NCBI RefSeq assembly: GCF_003259175.1
Contig: NZ_QGOK01000005.1
Coordinates: forward strand, 361,947-425,946
Length of the DNA stretch: 64,000 nucleotides
Origin: Marinomonas shanghaiensis
Lineage (GTDB): Bacteria > Pseudomonadota > Gammaproteobacteria > Pseudomonadales > Marinomonadaceae
Direction of reading: 5' to 3'
Part shown: in pieces, positions 8,185 to 17,776 of the stretch
Layout: each line of letters opens with the position of its first letter
Numbering within the stretch: the first letter of the stretch is position 1
Translations under genes and position numbers: made by a program
The notes under the pieces: model-generated
Told to the model about the DNA's origin: nothing
Seen by the model: only the letters and a program-made list of their open reading frames with translations
The model's database searches: none

Positions 8185-9636
8185 ATGAAATTTATTGTTA
8201 AGTTTTTTGCCGAAATCACGATCAAGAGTCGCCCCGTACGAAAAGCCTTTATTAAACAGCTTAAGCATAATGTTAAACTGGTACTTAAGAAGTATGACGC
8301 GGATGTGAAAGTCTCAGGTAACTGGGATTTCATTGAGATTTATTCGGATCAGGAAGCGTTAAGAGAAGAGTTTATAGCGGCTCTGTCTAATATAGCTGGC
8401 ATTGCGCACTTTCAATACGTTCGTGAGTTTCCTTTTACTCATCTCGATGACATTGTTGAACAAGCTATTATTTCTTACGGTGATGTCATCAAGGATGCTG
8501 TATTTGCCGTTCGAGTGAAACGTGTTGGTAATCATGATTTTACATCGGTAAAAGCGGAGCAATACATAGGCGGCTGTTTAAAAGTGCGCTGTGGTGCTTT
8601 GGCGGTTCGTTTGAAAGACCCAGAAGTATTGGTTCCTATCGATATTCGAGACAATCGAGTGTGGATGATTGAGCAGCGTGTTAAAGGTCTTGGTGGTTAC
8701 CCATTGGGGTCCCAAGACCCTGTATTGTCATTGATGTCAGGTGGGTACGACTCCACAGTAAGCTCTTATTTGACCATGAGTCGTGGTTTGAAAACGCATT
8801 TTTGCTTTTTTAATCTTGGTGGCGACGCGCACGAGATTGGCGTAAAGCAAGTTTCTCACTTTATTTGGGAAAAATACGGCTCGGCATTGAATGTAAAATT
8901 CATCACCGTACCGTTTGAAGCGGTTGTAGGTGAGATTTTAACAAAAGTTGACCATTCTGAAATGGGTGTGATTCTAAAGCGTATGATGTTGCGTGCTGCT
9001 TCTCATTTGATGAAAGAGGTGGGAGCGAAAGCCCTGGTCACGGGAGAGAGTGTGGCTCAGGTGTCGAGTCAAACCCTGATGAATTTAAAAGTCATAGACC
9101 AAGTGACAGAAGAGTTGGTGCTACGCCCTTTAATCACCACCAACAAGCAGGAAATAATCGATAAGGCAATTGAAATCGGTACGGCCCCTTTTGCGGCCAG
9201 TATGCCGGAGTTTTGTGGCGTTATTTCTGTTAGACCAACAACCCGAGCAAAAATGCATCGCGTCGAAAAGCAGGAGTCAAATTTTGATTTTGCTGTTTTG
9301 CAGCAAGCAATTGATAGCGCTCAAATTCTGTCTATTCAAAATGTCATGGACGACGTGGCAAAGCAGTATCAGGGAGAGGTGCCAGTCGTTCGCATGCCTG
9401 TGGATGACGAGATTATCATTGATATTCGCCACCCAGACGAAGCAAGCAATCGTCCCTTAAAAGTCAGTGGTCGGCCTGTCAAAGTCATTCCTTTCTTTTC
9501 TTTAGAATCCAGTTGGAGTGATTTAGAGCGTGATGTCACGCATTTACTCTACTGCGGTAAGGGTGTCATGAGTCGAATGCAGGCTTCTTACCTACTGGGC
9601 AAAGGATACGAGAATGTAGGGGTCTATTTGCCCTGA
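8185..9636 (+). CDS. thiI: tRNA 4-thiouridine synthase ThiI with rhodanese domain
   Basis: Transfers sulfur to U8 of tRNA and, in the classical pathway, to ThiS for thiazole synthesis. The order is N-terminal ferredoxin-like plus THUMP domain (about 60-165), PP-loop ATP pyrophosphatase with SGGYDST near residue 185, and a C-terminal rhodanese-like domain (from about 400). The rhodanese catalytic Cys is in LLYCGKGVMS, and the second functional Cys is in MPEFCGVIS. The 483-residue length is that of the full gammaproteobacterial form. No obvious ribosome binding site precedes the ATG. It is divergent from glnA and monocistronic as far as can be seen. Confidence 0.95.
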   Translation: MKFIVKFFAEITIKSRPVRKAFIKQLKHNVKLVLKKYDADVKVSGNWDFIEIYSDQEALREEFIAALSNIAGIAHFQYVREFPFTHLDDIVEQAIISYGDVIKDAVFAVRVKRVGNHDFTSVKAEQYIGGCLKVRCGALAVRLKDPEVLVPIDIRDNRVWMIEQRVKGLGGYPLGSQDPVLSLMSGGYDSTVSSYLTMSRGLKTHFCFFNLGGDAHEIGVKQVSHFIWEKYGSALNVKFITVPFEAVVGEILTKVDHSEMGVILKRMMLRAASHLMKEVGAKALVTGESVAQVSSQTLMNLKVIDQVTEELVLRPLITTNKQEIIDKAIEIGTAPFAASMPEFCGVISVRPTTRAKMHRVEKQESNFDFAVLQQAIDSAQILSIQNVMDDVAKQYQGEVPVVRMPVDDEIIIDIRHPDEASNRPLKVSGRPVKVIPFFSLESSWSDLERDVTHLLYCGKGVMSRMQASYLLGKGYENVGVYLP

Positions 9637-9775
9637 ATATTAGACCCCGACAAACGGTAGCATTTGTGTCGTAAAAAAATGTTATGGTTAATATACGGAT
9701 GCGCTTTTTATCGCTTATTGAATTATTTAAAGGACTTTTTTTGTCACTTTAATGGGATATTGATCAATATAAGAG

Positions 9776-9781
9776 TATAAT
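9776..9781 (+). promoter_or_regulatory. candidate -10 element for typA
   Basis: A perfect TATAAT lies about 108 bp before the typA ATG; no good -35 is seen at 16-18 bp spacing. Just upstream is the perfect 14-bp palindrome ATATTGATCAATAT (9757-9770). The transcribed leader would contain the complementary pair CGCTTGA (9815-9821) and TCAAGCG (9840-9846). Assignment is tentative. Confidence 0.4.
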
Positions 9782-9888
9782 TGCGCGAATTTTACCCCGC
9801 ACCAAGATTCGAGACGCTTGAAGAGCATATCTGTTCGTATCAAGCGGCGTTACATCTTTTTGCTCACGCTAAACGCAGAGAACTATAA

Positions 9889-11709
9889 ATGTCTAATGAT
9901 ATCAATAAGTTACGTAACGTAGCTATTATTGCCCACGTTGACCATGGTAAAACAACCTTGGTTGATCAGCTATTAAGCCAATCTGGCACATTGGATCGTA
10001 AAGATCAAGGTTCTGAACGAATCATGGATTCTAACGACCAAGAAAAAGAACGTGGTATCACTATTTTGGCGAAAAACACGTCAATCATGTGGAACGACTA
10101 CCGTATTAATATCGTAGACACACCTGGACACGCCGATTTTGGTGGTGAGGTTGAGCGTGTATTGTCTATGGTTGACTCTGTGCTTTTGTTGGTTGACGCG
10201 GTAGATGGCCCGATGCCTCAAACGCGTTTCGTAACGTCAAAAGCGTTTGAGCGTGGCCTTCGCCCAATCGTCGTTATCAACAAAATTGACCGTCCAGGTG
10301 CTCGTCCTGATTGGGTTATGGATCAAGTGTTTGATTTGTTCGACAGCCTTGGTGCAACAGAAGATCAGTTAGATTTCCCTGTGATTTACGCGTCTGCTAT
10401 CAATGGTATCTCTGGTAATGATCCAGAGAACATGGCAGAAGACATGACACCGCTGTACCAAATGATTGTAGACAGTGTGCCTGTGCCAAATGTTGACCCA
10501 GATGGTATGTTCCAAATGCAGATTTCTGCTTTGGATTACGATGCTTATGTTGGCGTTATCGGTATCGGCCGTATCACACGTGGTAGTTTGTCTCCAAACC
10601 AGCAGGTTGTTGTTAAGTCTGCCGATGGTAAAGAGCGTAAAGGTAAAGTATTAAACGTGAAGGGCTATCATGGTCTAGCGCGTGTTGATACTGATAAAGC
10701 AGGTGCAGGTGATATCGTTTGTATTACAGGTATCGATGGCCTAAGTATCTCTGATACGCTTTGTAACCCTGATTGCATCGAAGCATTGCCAGCCTTGTCA
10801 GTAGATGAGCCGACGGTCAGTATGACCTTTATGGTTAACGATTCTCCTTTTGCAGGTAAAGAAGGTAAGTTTATTACGACTCGTAATATCTCAGATCGTC
10901 TTGATCGAGAGCTTATCCACAACGTAGCATTGCGTGTTCGCCAAGGCGAAACACCGGATAAATTTATTGTATCTGGTCGCGGTGAGCTGCATCTTTCTGT
11001 ATTGATTGAAAACATGCGTCGTGAAGGCTTCGAAATGGGTGTTTCCCGTCCTGAAGTGGTTCAAAAAGAAGTGGATGGCAAAATCCATGAACCTTTTGAA
11101 CGTGTTGTTATCGACGTTGAAGAGCAGCATCAAGGCTCTATCATGGAAGAGCTTGGTTTGCGCAAAGCAGAATTGACCAACATGGAACCAGATGGTAAAG
11201 GCCGTGTACGTCTTGAATTCATGGCGCCTTCTCGTGGTTTGATCGGTTTCCGTGGTTTGTTCCTAACGCTAACTTCTGGCTCTGGTATCATGACCAGCGT
11301 ATTTGATCATTACGGTCCTGTAAAAGACGGTGATGTAGGTGGTCGTCAGAACGGTGTGTTGGTCAGTATGGTGACGGGTAAAACAGCGGCGTTTGCTTTG
11401 TTTAACCTACAAAGCCGCGGTCGTCTGTTCTTAGGTCACGCAGTTGAAGTATACGAAGGTCAGGTTATTGGTCTTCATTCACGTGATAATGACTTAACCG
11501 TTAACCCAGTTAAAGGTAAGCAGTTAACGAACATGCGTGCTTCTGGTACAGACGAAGCCCTAACTTTGACTCCACCGATTCGTCACACACTTGAGCAAGC
11601 GCTTGAGTTTATTGAAGACGATGAGTTGGTTGAAGTGACACCAGTCAGTATTCGTATTCGTAAAAAACTATTGACTGAAAACGAGCGTAAACGCGCTGGT
11701 CGTAAGTAA
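9889..11709 (+). CDS. typA: ribosome-associated translational GTPase TypA/BipA
   Basis: EF-G-like GTPase that binds the 70S ribosome and supports 50S assembly and growth under stress or cold. G1 AHVDHGKT is at residues 15-22; G2 RGITI, G3 DTPGH and G4 NKID follow in order. The remaining part contains domain II, the EF-G-like domains III and V, and the BipA-specific C-terminal domain ([15 protein letters not shown] region). The 606-residue length is typical. It stands alone between thiI and dtd and ends in a strong terminator. Confidence 0.97.
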   Translation: MSNDINKLRNVAIIAHVDHGKTTLVDQLLSQSGTLDRKDQGSERIMDSNDQEKERGITILAKNTSIMWNDYRINIVDTPGHADFGGEVERVLSMVDSVLLLVDAVDGPMPQTRFVTSKAFERGLRPIVVINKIDRPGARPDWVMDQVFDLFDSLGATEDQLDFPVIYASAINGISGNDPENMAEDMTPLYQMIVDSVPVPNVDPDGMFQMQISALDYDAYVGVIGIGRITRGSLSPNQQVVVKSADGKERKGKVLNVKGYHGLARVDTDKAGAGDIVCITGIDGLSISDTLCNPDCIEALPALSVDEPTVSMTFMVNDSPFAGKEGKFITTRNISDRLDRELIHNVALRVRQGETPDKFIVSGRGELHLSVLIENMRREGFEMGVSRPEVVQKEVDGKIHEPFERVVIDVEEQHQGSIMEELGLRKAELTNMEPDGKGRVRLEFMAPSRGLIGFRGLFLTLTSGSGIMTSVFDHYGPVKDGDVGGRQNGVLVSMVTGKTAAFALFNLQSRGRLFLGHAVEVYEGQVIGLHSRDNDLTVNPVKGKQLTNMRASGTDEALTLTPPIRHTLEQALEFIEDDELVEVTPVSIRIRKKLLTENERKRAGRK

Positions 11710-11794
11710 TAGCGATTTTTTGAAAAGGTATGAAAGTATCTTTTACAAAGAGCAGCAGCAAATGAATTCATGCAAATGAATTCGTGAGCGACAG

Positions 11795-11820
11795 AAGCGC
11801 CTTCGGGCGCTTTTGTTTTT
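11795..11820 (+). terminator. intrinsic terminator of typA
   Basis: AAGCGCC (11795-11801), the stable TTCG tetraloop, and GGCGCTT (11806-11812) are followed by TTTGTTTTTT. Immediately upstream is a direct duplication of GCAAATGAATTC (about 11758-11784), of no evident function. Confidence 0.9.
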
Positions 11821-11879
11821 TCTGGCATTTGATTTAAAGTAACCGCCTACAAACCTAAAGTTATAGGTAAGGAGTGATG

Positions 11880-12314
11880 ATGAAAGTGTTGGTTCAGCGC
11901 GCCCTAAACGCCAGTGTGGTGGTCGAGGGGGAAACCATAGGTGCCATTGATCACGGTCAGCTTGTGTTGGTTGGTATCGAAAAAGGTGACACGGAAACGG
12001 ATACACAAAGACTGGCTGATAAGCTTTTAAAATACCGCATGTTTGGTGATGAAGAAGGCAAAATGAACCTCAATGTTCAGCAAGTGGGCGGTGGCGTTTT
12101 ACTGGTATCACAATTTACCTTGGCCGCAGAAACCAAAAAAGGTCTTCGTCCTGGTTTTTCTACTGCTGCGATTCCAGAAGAGGGGGAGCGCTTGTTCAAT
12201 GACTTTGTGGATAAAGTACGTGCTCAATACGCTAACGTTGCAACAGGGCGTTTTGGGGCTGATATGAAGGTATCTTTTATCAACGATGGCCCTGTTACAT
12301 TCATGCTGGAATAG
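11880..12314 (+). CDS. dtd: D-aminoacyl-tRNA deacylase
   Basis: Hydrolyses D-aminoacyl-tRNA and also Gly-tRNA(Ala), preventing D-amino acid entry into protein. The signature SQFTLAAETKKGLRPGF contains the family catalytic SQFTL-type motif, and the C-terminal GRFGADMKVSFINDGPVT carries the Gly-cisPro-like loop region (here NDGPVT) that reads chirality. Three in-frame starts (GTG 11874, ATG 11877, ATG 11880) are adjacent; AAGGAG at 11869-11874 sits 5 bases before the third, so I start there (144 residues). It follows the typA terminator. Confidence 0.93.
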   Translation: MKVLVQRALNASVVVEGETIGAIDHGQLVLVGIEKGDTETDTQRLADKLLKYRMFGDEEGKMNLNVQQVGGGVLLVSQFTLAAETKKGLRPGFSTAAIPEEGERLFNDFVDKVRAQYANVATGRFGADMKVSFINDGPVTFMLE

Positions 12315-12333
12315 GCGTTACTGCTCTGTTGGC

Positions 12334-13287
12334 TTATGTCTGGCTGTTGAGTAGTTGGTAAACAAGATAGGCACTGGCTACGTCAGCAAGTGCCGTGCCG
12401 ACTGATTTAAATAAAGTGGTTTCGCTGTTATTTAAGCGACCTTTGATCGTTGAAGAGCATAGCTCTGCGAGCTCTCCCTGAATGTGGCTCTCTTCAATAC
12501 AGTTTTCTGCCAGTGGAATTAAAATCTCACCCGCTTCGTTTAAGACGTTCAAACGACTGTCCACTATAACTCGTGACATTTTAACCGTTGCCGAATCGCA
12601 TTCACGACAGGTTCTGTGGTGATTGCCCACCAAATCTAGATGTGTACCAGCGGCGAGTAAGGCGCTGTTGAATAAGGGCGTGGGACTGCCGGTAGCGCAG
12701 CTGACAATATCGATACCCGTTATTACGCTTTCATAATGATGGCATACCTGCACATTAAGATCGGGTCTGATGGCCTTGATTTTTTGTTGAACGCTGCGCA
12801 TTTTTTCATCCGAACGGCCATGCACGTATACGGTGTGAATTGGTCGAACGCTGGCGTGGGCAATCGCCATAAAAGGCGCTAATTCCCCTGTACCAAATAA
12901 GAGCAAAGTGCTGGCATCTTCTCTTGCCATATAGCTAGCCGCCAAAGCAGATACAGCAGCTGTTCGCCAATAAGTTAGGCTCGTACCATCGACAAGAGCG
13001 AGTGGTGCGCCTGTTGATCGGGAGAAAAGCAATACCTGAGCGGCGACGGTAAGCAGGCCTTTTTGTGGGTTCTCTGGGTAGTGAGTGAAAGATTTTACGC
13101 CCAGCACGTCTTCTGTCCATGCTGGAAGCACGGCAAAGGTATCGTGCTTTTCCGCGGTGCCTCCGGGTAAGGGGTACATTTGTCTTTGCGGCATGCCAAA
13201 GGCTTGTTGGAAGGTTTTGTTTATAGCGGGGATGAGTGCTTCAAAGGTTAGTACTTGGTTTACGGCATGGGCGTCAATTATCTGCAT
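12334..13287 (-). CDS. ornithine cyclodeaminase / mu-crystallin family dehydrogenase
   Basis: NAD(P)-dependent imine reductase or cyclodeaminase family enzyme, about 317 residues. The family core is visible: GVKSFTHYPENP near residue 70, substrate-pocket ALVDGTSLTYWRTAA, the Rossmann dinucleotide loop LLFGTGELAP, and the SCATGSPTPLF segment. Residues do not let me separate ornithine cyclodeaminase from 1-pyrroline-2-carboxylate reductase or alanine dehydrogenase types. The loop LVGNHHRTCRECD replaces the more usual GS-P-K-RE stretch and contains two Cys. The start at 13287 (MQIIDAH) is preferred because AGAGG precedes it; an earlier ATG exists at 13305. It is convergent with dtd. Confidence 0.8.
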   Translation of the reverse strand: MQIIDAHAVNQVLTFEALIPAINKTFQQAFGMPQRQMYPLPGGTAEKHDTFAVLPAWTEDVLGVKSFTHYPENPQKGLLTVAAQVLLFSRSTGAPLALVDGTSLTYWRTAAVSALAASYMAREDASTLLLFGTGELAPFMAIAHASVRPIHTVYVHGRSDEKMRSVQQKIKAIRPDLNVQVCHHYESVITGIDIVSCATGSPTPLFNSALLAAGTHLDLVGNHHRTCRECDSATVKMSRVIVDSRLNVLNEAGEILIPLAENCIEESHIQGELAELCSSTIKGRLNNSETTLFKSVGTALADVASAYLVYQLLNSQT

Positions 13288-13387
13288 AGGGAGAAAGCCT
13301 CTCATGTGTGCTTTGGTTTTCTAGCACAATACCACTTTGTTGCGAGTCGATGAAGGTTCGTTTTATTAGATGGGTGACAGATAATAA

Positions 13388-13418
13388 AGAGCCCCCTAAA
13401 CTAAGTTTAGGGGGCTCT
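13388..13418 (-). terminator. terminator at the end of the tat operon
   Basis: AGAGCCCCCTAAAC (13388-13401) and GTTTAGGGGGCTCT (13405-13418) form a perfect 14-bp stem with a 3-nt loop. The minus-strand trailer is TTATTAT, only moderately T-rich. It is 21 bp beyond the tatC stop codon. Confidence 0.8.
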
Positions 13419-13439
13419 AAAAAGGTTAAATTTTAGATA

Positions 13440-14210
13440 TTACTGAGTCGCCTGAGTTTTTTCATTTTCTTCTTCGCTGCCATCGACCACGACTTTGACC
13501 GTGCGTCCAGCCAAAAGACCCAGTTCAAATAGCATCCACATAGGAATGGCGAGTAAGGTTTGAGAGAAAATATCAGGCGGTGTGATCAACATACCGACCA
13601 CAAAACAGCCGAGAAAAATATAAGGACGCTTTTTTGACAAAGCCGCAACGGTTGTCACACCGGCTTTGATCAGCAAATAGGTAGCGACAGGAATTTCAAA
13701 GGTAACGCCAAACGCAAAGAAAAGTTTGAGTACAAAGTTTAAATAATTATTAATGTCAGTCATGACCGTGACTTCGCCTGGCCCTACTGTCGTGAAGAAG
13801 CCAAAAATCAATGGCAGAACAATGTAATAGGCAAACAAGACGCCTGCATAAAAAAGGAAAATGCTGGACACCAATAAGGGAATCGCAATTTGTTTTTCAT
13901 TTTTGTACAAGGCTGGGGCAATGAAGGACCATGCTTGATACAGGGTATAGGGAACAGAGATTAAAACAGACACAAAAAATGTCAGCTTTAGAGGGGCCAA
14001 AAAAGGTGAGGCAACTTCTGTTGCAATCAATGAGCTGCCAGCGGGCAATAAAAGCCGTAATGGTTCAGACACAATAAGATATAAGTCGTTGGCAAAGGCG
14101 TACAAGCCAACAAAGAGAATCAGTATCGCTAGAACTGACTTTAGCAAACGATTTCTAAGCTCGAGAAGATGAGCAACCAGTGGGGCTTGATTTGAAGAAT
14201 CTGTACTCAT
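13440..14210 (-). CDS. tatC: twin-arginine translocase subunit TatC
   Basis: Polytopic inner-membrane receptor for twin-arginine signal peptides, forming the TatBC docking complex. It starts with the conserved HLLELRNRLL element and shows six hydrophobic helices; the loop ATEVASPFLAPLKL and the FGVTFEIPV segment are TatC-typical. Length is 256 residues. The cytoplasmic tail is acidic and short. It is the last gene of tatABC and lies 43 bp after tatB. Confidence 0.96.
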   Translation of the reverse strand: MSTDSSNQAPLVAHLLELRNRLLKSVLAILILFVGLYAFANDLYLIVSEPLRLLLPAGSSLIATEVASPFLAPLKLTFFVSVLISVPYTLYQAWSFIAPALYKNEKQIAIPLLVSSIFLFYAGVLFAYYIVLPLIFGFFTTVGPGEVTVMTDINNYLNFVLKLFFAFGVTFEIPVATYLLIKAGVTTVAALSKKRPYIFLGCFVVGMLITPPDIFSQTLLAIPMWMLFELGLLAGRTVKVVVDGSEEENEKTQATQ

Positions 14211-14253
14211 AGTGCGTCACATGTCCGCGTATAGGTTGTCAAAGTGAGTGTCA

Positions 14254-14685
14254 TTAAGGGCGAGATGGGGCTTCAGGCACTTTGTCTGTTTCATGGGCCA
14301 GTTGATCGATCTCTTTTACCTTCTCTGGTTCTACTTGTTGTGTGTCTGCTTGCTGTTTGTCTGCTAAGGGGGCTGTTTCTAACTCAATGTCTGGTTGCGT
14401 ATTTTTGTGCACCGCAATAGGGTCTTGAGTCGCCATGGGTAAAATAGTGTTTTGAATAGCACGCTCTTCTTTTAAGAGGCGTTGATTCGTCTCACTGATT
14501 TTTTGCTGCAGTTCCTCTTGGTCTAGCTGAGCATTAATTTCCCTTTGTACGGAATTAATGCTGCGCTTGATTTTACGCACCCACAGCCCTGCCATTTTTG
14601 CGGCATGAGGCAAACGTTCGGGGCCTAGTACTAATAGGCCTACGACGAAAACAACAAGAAGTTCAGAAAAGCCAATGTCGAACAC
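14254..14685 (-). CDS. tatB: Sec-independent translocase protein TatB
   Basis: Single-span membrane protein that pairs with TatC. MFDIGFSELLVVFVVGLLVLGPERLP is the diagnostic TatB N terminus, with Glu at position 8 in the membrane helix and the GPERLP hinge. An amphipathic helix follows, then a hydrophilic tail rich in Gln, Glu and Thr. The start is GTG at 14685, 3 bases after the tatA stop, so expression probably depends on coupling. The 143-residue length is normal. Confidence 0.94.
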   Translation of the reverse strand: MFDIGFSELLVVFVVGLLVLGPERLPHAAKMAGLWVRKIKRSINSVQREINAQLDQEELQQKISETNQRLLKEERAIQNTILPMATQDPIAVHKNTQPDIELETAPLADKQQADTQQVEPEKVKEIDQLAHETDKVPEAPSRP

Positions 14686-14688
14686 GGC

Positions 14689-14907
14689 TTAGGCGCTCTT
14701 ATCGTCTTTTTTGACATCAGCATCAATGACTTTGTGCTGAGTAACTTTTTCATCTTCTGCTTTGTCGTCTTTATCAACCGCTTCTTTAAACCCTTTTACC
14801 GCTCCACCAAGGTCAGACCCAAGGTTTTTAAGCTTTTTGGTACCAAAGATAAGGATTAAGATAGCCAACACGATTAAGAGTTGCCAAATACTGATTCCAC
14901 CGAACAT
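14689..14907 (-). CDS. tatA: Sec-independent translocase protein TatA
   Basis: Pore-forming or membrane-thinning component of the Tat system. It is 72 residues: [26 protein letters not shown] is the transmembrane helix and FGTKKL hinge, followed by an amphipathic helix ([16 protein letters not shown]) with the conserved Phe-Lys, and a charged tail. AGGAGAG precedes the ATG by a few bases. It heads tatABC and follows hisE by 15 bp, so a common transcript with hisE and the ubi genes is likely. Confidence 0.95.
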   Translation of the reverse strand: MFGGISIWQLLIVLAILILIFGTKKLKNLGSDLGGAVKGFKEAVDKDDKAEDEKVTQHKVIDADVKKDDKSA

Positions 14908-14922
14908 ATTGCTCTCCTATTT

Positions 14923-15255
14923 TTATTTACTACGGTTGGCTTTTTCGTCTAAGCCAGACAAATTAAATCGACGCGCTAGCTCATCCAATATGGCTTCTGG
15001 GCCAATATCCAAGTGAGATAACATGACTAGTGTGTGAAACCAGAGATCTGCTGTTTCATAAATCAAATCGGACTTATCGCCAGAGATGACGGCATCTTTC
15101 GCTGCAATGATGGTTTCAATGCTTTCTTCGCCTACTTTTTCAAGGATCTTATTCAATCCCTTTGCATGTAGACTTGCAACATAAGAAGAATCTGCGGCGG
15201 CGGTTTTACGTTGTTCTAGCGTGGCTGCTAACTCAGCCAATACATCGGATCTCAT
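14923..15255 (-). CDS. hisE: phosphoribosyl-ATP pyrophosphatase HisE
   Basis: Second step of histidine synthesis, hydrolysing phosphoribosyl-ATP to phosphoribosyl-AMP and pyrophosphate. The MazG-like all-alpha motif is visible as [14 protein letters not shown] followed by [17 protein letters not shown], with the metal-binding Glu and Asp residues. It is a 110-residue stand-alone HisE rather than an HisIE fusion; no hisI gene is present in this window. In pseudomonads hisI, hisE and tatA are neighbours, so the position between ubiB and tatA fits. Confidence 0.93.
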   Translation of the reverse strand: MRSDVLAELAATLEQRKTAAADSSYVASLHAKGLNKILEKVGEESIETIIAAKDAVISGDKSDLIYETADLWFHTLVMLSHLDIGPEAILDELARRFNLSGLDEKANRSK

Positions 15256-15271
15256 TATAATCTCTCGAATG

Positions 15272-16915
15272 TTACGGTTTTAAGACAAGTAGGTAAAGGC
15301 CCACGAGAAATAAGCCTAAACTGGCTATATCAGCGGTTTGTAAGTGCTCTAGTGCTGTGGGATCTGTCACCATCCATGCGCTCGCCAAACTCAATACGCC
15401 CAGCAAACGAAAAGGCGTGTTTTTGCGACCCTTTTGTAACTCTTTACCGAGCTGCTCAATCGCTTCTGTTTGTGCTTTCATGCGCTCTTCTTGATGCGAA
15501 ATTTGCGACAGTGCGGTAAAAATTAAGTTGGGGATCTGAGGTAATTGGCCTGCCCACTGTGGTGCTTGTTTACGCACTTCTTCCATGACACGTTTGGGTC
15601 CCACTTGTTCACTCATCCATTTTTCTAAGAAGGGTTTTGCCGTCACCCATAGATCTAAGTCTGGGTAGAGTTGACGCCCTAAGCCTTCTATATTCAATAG
15701 AGTTTTTTCCAGCAACACCAATTGTGGCTGCACTTCCATATTGAAGCGTCGCGCGGTCTGGAATAAGCCAATTAATACTTGGCCAAAAGAGATGTCTTTC
15801 AAAGGTTTAGCGAACATAGGTTCACATACACTGCGAATAGCCGATTCAAAGGCGTGCACTGGTGTTCCCTTTGGTACCCAGCCACTTTCCACATGCAACT
15901 CAGCCACTAAGCGGTAATCTCGTTGAAAAAAAGCCAGAAGATTGCGTGCTAAATAACTCTTATCGGCGTCATCTAAACTGCCCATAATTGCACAGTCTAT
16001 CGCAATGTATTTGGGTTTTTTAGGGTTGCTGACATCAACAAAAATATTGCCTGGATGCATGTCTGCATGAAAAAAACTGTGTGAAAAAACCTGCGTGAAA
16101 AATATTTCTACGCCACGTTCAGCCAAACATTTCATGTCTACATTGGCTTTGTTCAGGGCGGCAATATCGGCAACAGGAATGCCTGAAATACGCTCCATTA
16201 CCATGACATTGCGATGACTGAAGTCCCAATACACTTGTGGTACGTAAAGTAGCTCAGAGTGGGTAAAGTTGCGCTGCAATAAACCGGTATTGCCAGCTTC
16301 CTTGGCGAGGTCCAATTCGTCTAGGATGGTGTATTCGTAATCGGTTACCACCTCCACAGGGCGCAAACGACGGCCATCAGCGCTCATATTCGCGACAAGG
16401 TGGGCTAAAGTGTAAAGCAAACTGATGTCTTTGCTGATGGTTTTTTCTATATGAGGACGAATCACTTTCACCACCACTTCTTCGCCAGAATGAAGCGTTG
16501 CCGTGTGAACTTGCGCAATAGACGCAGACGCTAAAGGTGTGGCTGAAAATGTGGCAAACAGCTCAGAAACGGGGGCTTTTAAATCTCTTTCAATAATGGC
16601 TTGAGCCACATGGCCCGGAAACGCGGGCACCTTATCCTGTAATTTAGCGAGTTCGTCGGCAATGTCGTCATCGAGTAAATCGCGTCGAGTCGATAATATT
16701 TGTCCAAATTTGACAAAAATAGGGCCTAATGACTCTAACGCGAGTCGCAGTCGCTCGCCTCTATTTTGTTGAGCCCGTTTACGGCCTATGGCGCAAAGTG
16801 GGCCGAGCGTGTAACGAATGTACCAAGGCAATAGACCAAAAGGAATAAAGACATCAAGGCGAAAGCGAATAACGGTAAATACAATGCGCAATAAGCGAAA
16901 AACACTGGTTAACAT
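15272..16915 (-). CDS. ubiB: ubiquinone biosynthesis protein UbiB (ABC1/ADCK atypical kinase family)
   Basis: Atypical kinase-like ATPase needed for ubiquinone production, membrane-anchored at the C terminus. The invariant KxGQ element is in [15 protein letters not shown], the Ala-rich nucleotide loop in [11 protein letters not shown], and the catalytic region in [13 protein letters not shown]. Two C-terminal hydrophobic segments ([11 protein letters not shown] and [14 protein letters not shown]) are the expected anchors. Length is 547 residues. It begins 2 bp after ubiE, with no ubiJ gene between them, unlike the usual ubiE-ubiJ-ubiB order in gammaproteobacteria. Confidence 0.95.
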   Translation of the reverse strand: MLTSVFRLLRIVFTVIRFRLDVFIPFGLLPWYIRYTLGPLCAIGRKRAQQNRGERLRLALESLGPIFVKFGQILSTRRDLLDDDIADELAKLQDKVPAFPGHVAQAIIERDLKAPVSELFATFSATPLASASIAQVHTATLHSGEEVVVKVIRPHIEKTISKDISLLYTLAHLVANMSADGRRLRPVEVVTDYEYTILDELDLAKEAGNTGLLQRNFTHSELLYVPQVYWDFSHRNVMVMERISGIPVADIAALNKANVDMKCLAERGVEIFFTQVFSHSFFHADMHPGNIFVDVSNPKKPKYIAIDCAIMGSLDDADKSYLARNLLAFFQRDYRLVAELHVESGWVPKGTPVHAFESAIRSVCEPMFAKPLKDISFGQVLIGLFQTARRFNMEVQPQLVLLEKTLLNIEGLGRQLYPDLDLWVTAKPFLEKWMSEQVGPKRVMEEVRKQAPQWAGQLPQIPNLIFTALSQISHQEERMKAQTEAIEQLGKELQKGRKNTPFRLLGVLSLASAWMVTDPTALEHLQTADIASLGLFLVGLYLLVLKP

Positions 16916-16917
16916 AA

Positions 16918-17673
16918 CTAGAATTTAAACCCTTTATGAAGCGCAACAATGCCGCCGGTTAAGTTTTGATAACTGGTGCGTTCAAATCCGACTGCGTCCA
17001 TCATGCTTTTTAACATTTCTTGATCTGGGTGCATGCGGATGGATTCAGCAAGATAACGATAGCTGTCGGCGTCATTAGCAATCAATTTGCCCATAGCAGG
17101 GAGTAAGCGGAATGAGTACTGATCATATACTTGTGATAATAGTTCGGATTCTGGCTTAGAAAATTCTAGCACTAACAAGCGTCCACCCGGCTTCAGCACG
17201 CGGTACATTGACGCGAGAGCTTTGGATTTGTCAGTGACATTGCGCAGACCAAACGCGATTGTAATGCAATCAAAGGTGTCGTCAGGAAAGGGCAGTGCTT
17301 CGGCGTTAGCTTGTACAAATTTGACGTTGCCAACGACGCCTTGATTCGCAAGTTTATCACGGCCGACCTTTAGCATAGAGTCGTTGATGTCGGCCAAAAT
17401 AACTTGACCTTGTGCGCCAACAAGACGAGAAAATTTAAGGGTTAAATCGCCTGTACCGCCTGCAATATCAAGAACACAATGGCCAGCGCGCACACCAGAT
17501 TGACTAATAGTATGGCGTTTCCATAGGCGATGAATACCACCAGACATCAAGTCATTCATAATGTCGTATTTTGCGGCTACGGAGTGAAAAACTTGTGCGA
17601 CAGCTTTTACTTTTTCATCAGTCGGAATTTCTTTAAAGCCAAAGTCAGTGGTTTTTTTCTGATCGTCTTGCAT
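16918..17673 (-). CDS. ubiE: ubiquinone/menaquinone C-methyltransferase UbiE
   Basis: SAM-dependent C-methyltransferase acting on the benzoquinol (and naphthoquinol) ring. Motif I is [12 protein letters not shown], preceded by [17 protein letters not shown], and the post-motif [13 protein letters not shown] and [16 protein letters not shown] segments are diagnostic of UbiE. It has 251 residues. It heads the ubiE-ubiB-hisE-tatABC run; spacing to the next gene is 2 bp. Confidence 0.96.
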   Translation of the reverse strand: MQDDQKKTTDFGFKEIPTDEKVKAVAQVFHSVAAKYDIMNDLMSGGIHRLWKRHTISQSGVRAGHCVLDIAGGTGDLTLKFSRLVGAQGQVILADINDSMLKVGRDKLANQGVVGNVKFVQANAEALPFPDDTFDCITIAFGLRNVTDKSKALASMYRVLKPGGRLLVLEFSKPESELLSQVYDQYSFRLLPAMGKLIANDADSYRYLAESIRMHPDQEMLKSMMDAVGFERTSYQNLTGGIVALHKGFKF

Positions 17674-17722
17674 AAACTACTTCATCCTACTGGCGATATT
17701 ATGCGCCATATTCTTTATTTAA

Positions 17723-17739
17723 GCGGTTATTGTAACCGC
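17723..17739 (-). terminator. hairpin after the diguanylate cyclase gene
   Basis: GCGGTTA (17723-17729) and TAACCGC (17733-17739) form a perfect 7-bp stem with a 3-nt loop, 38 bp beyond the cyclase stop. On the minus strand it is followed by TTAAATAAAG, so the T tract is weak. Confidence 0.45.
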
Positions 17740-17776
17740 GTCGGCAAGGCACGGGTACTGCTTTATGTTATCTGTA

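Noticed and set aside
9757..9770. FNR/Anr box before typA
   Set aside because: The palindrome ATATTGATCAATAT has no 4-nt spacer between TTGAT and ATCAA, so it does not match the FNR consensus.
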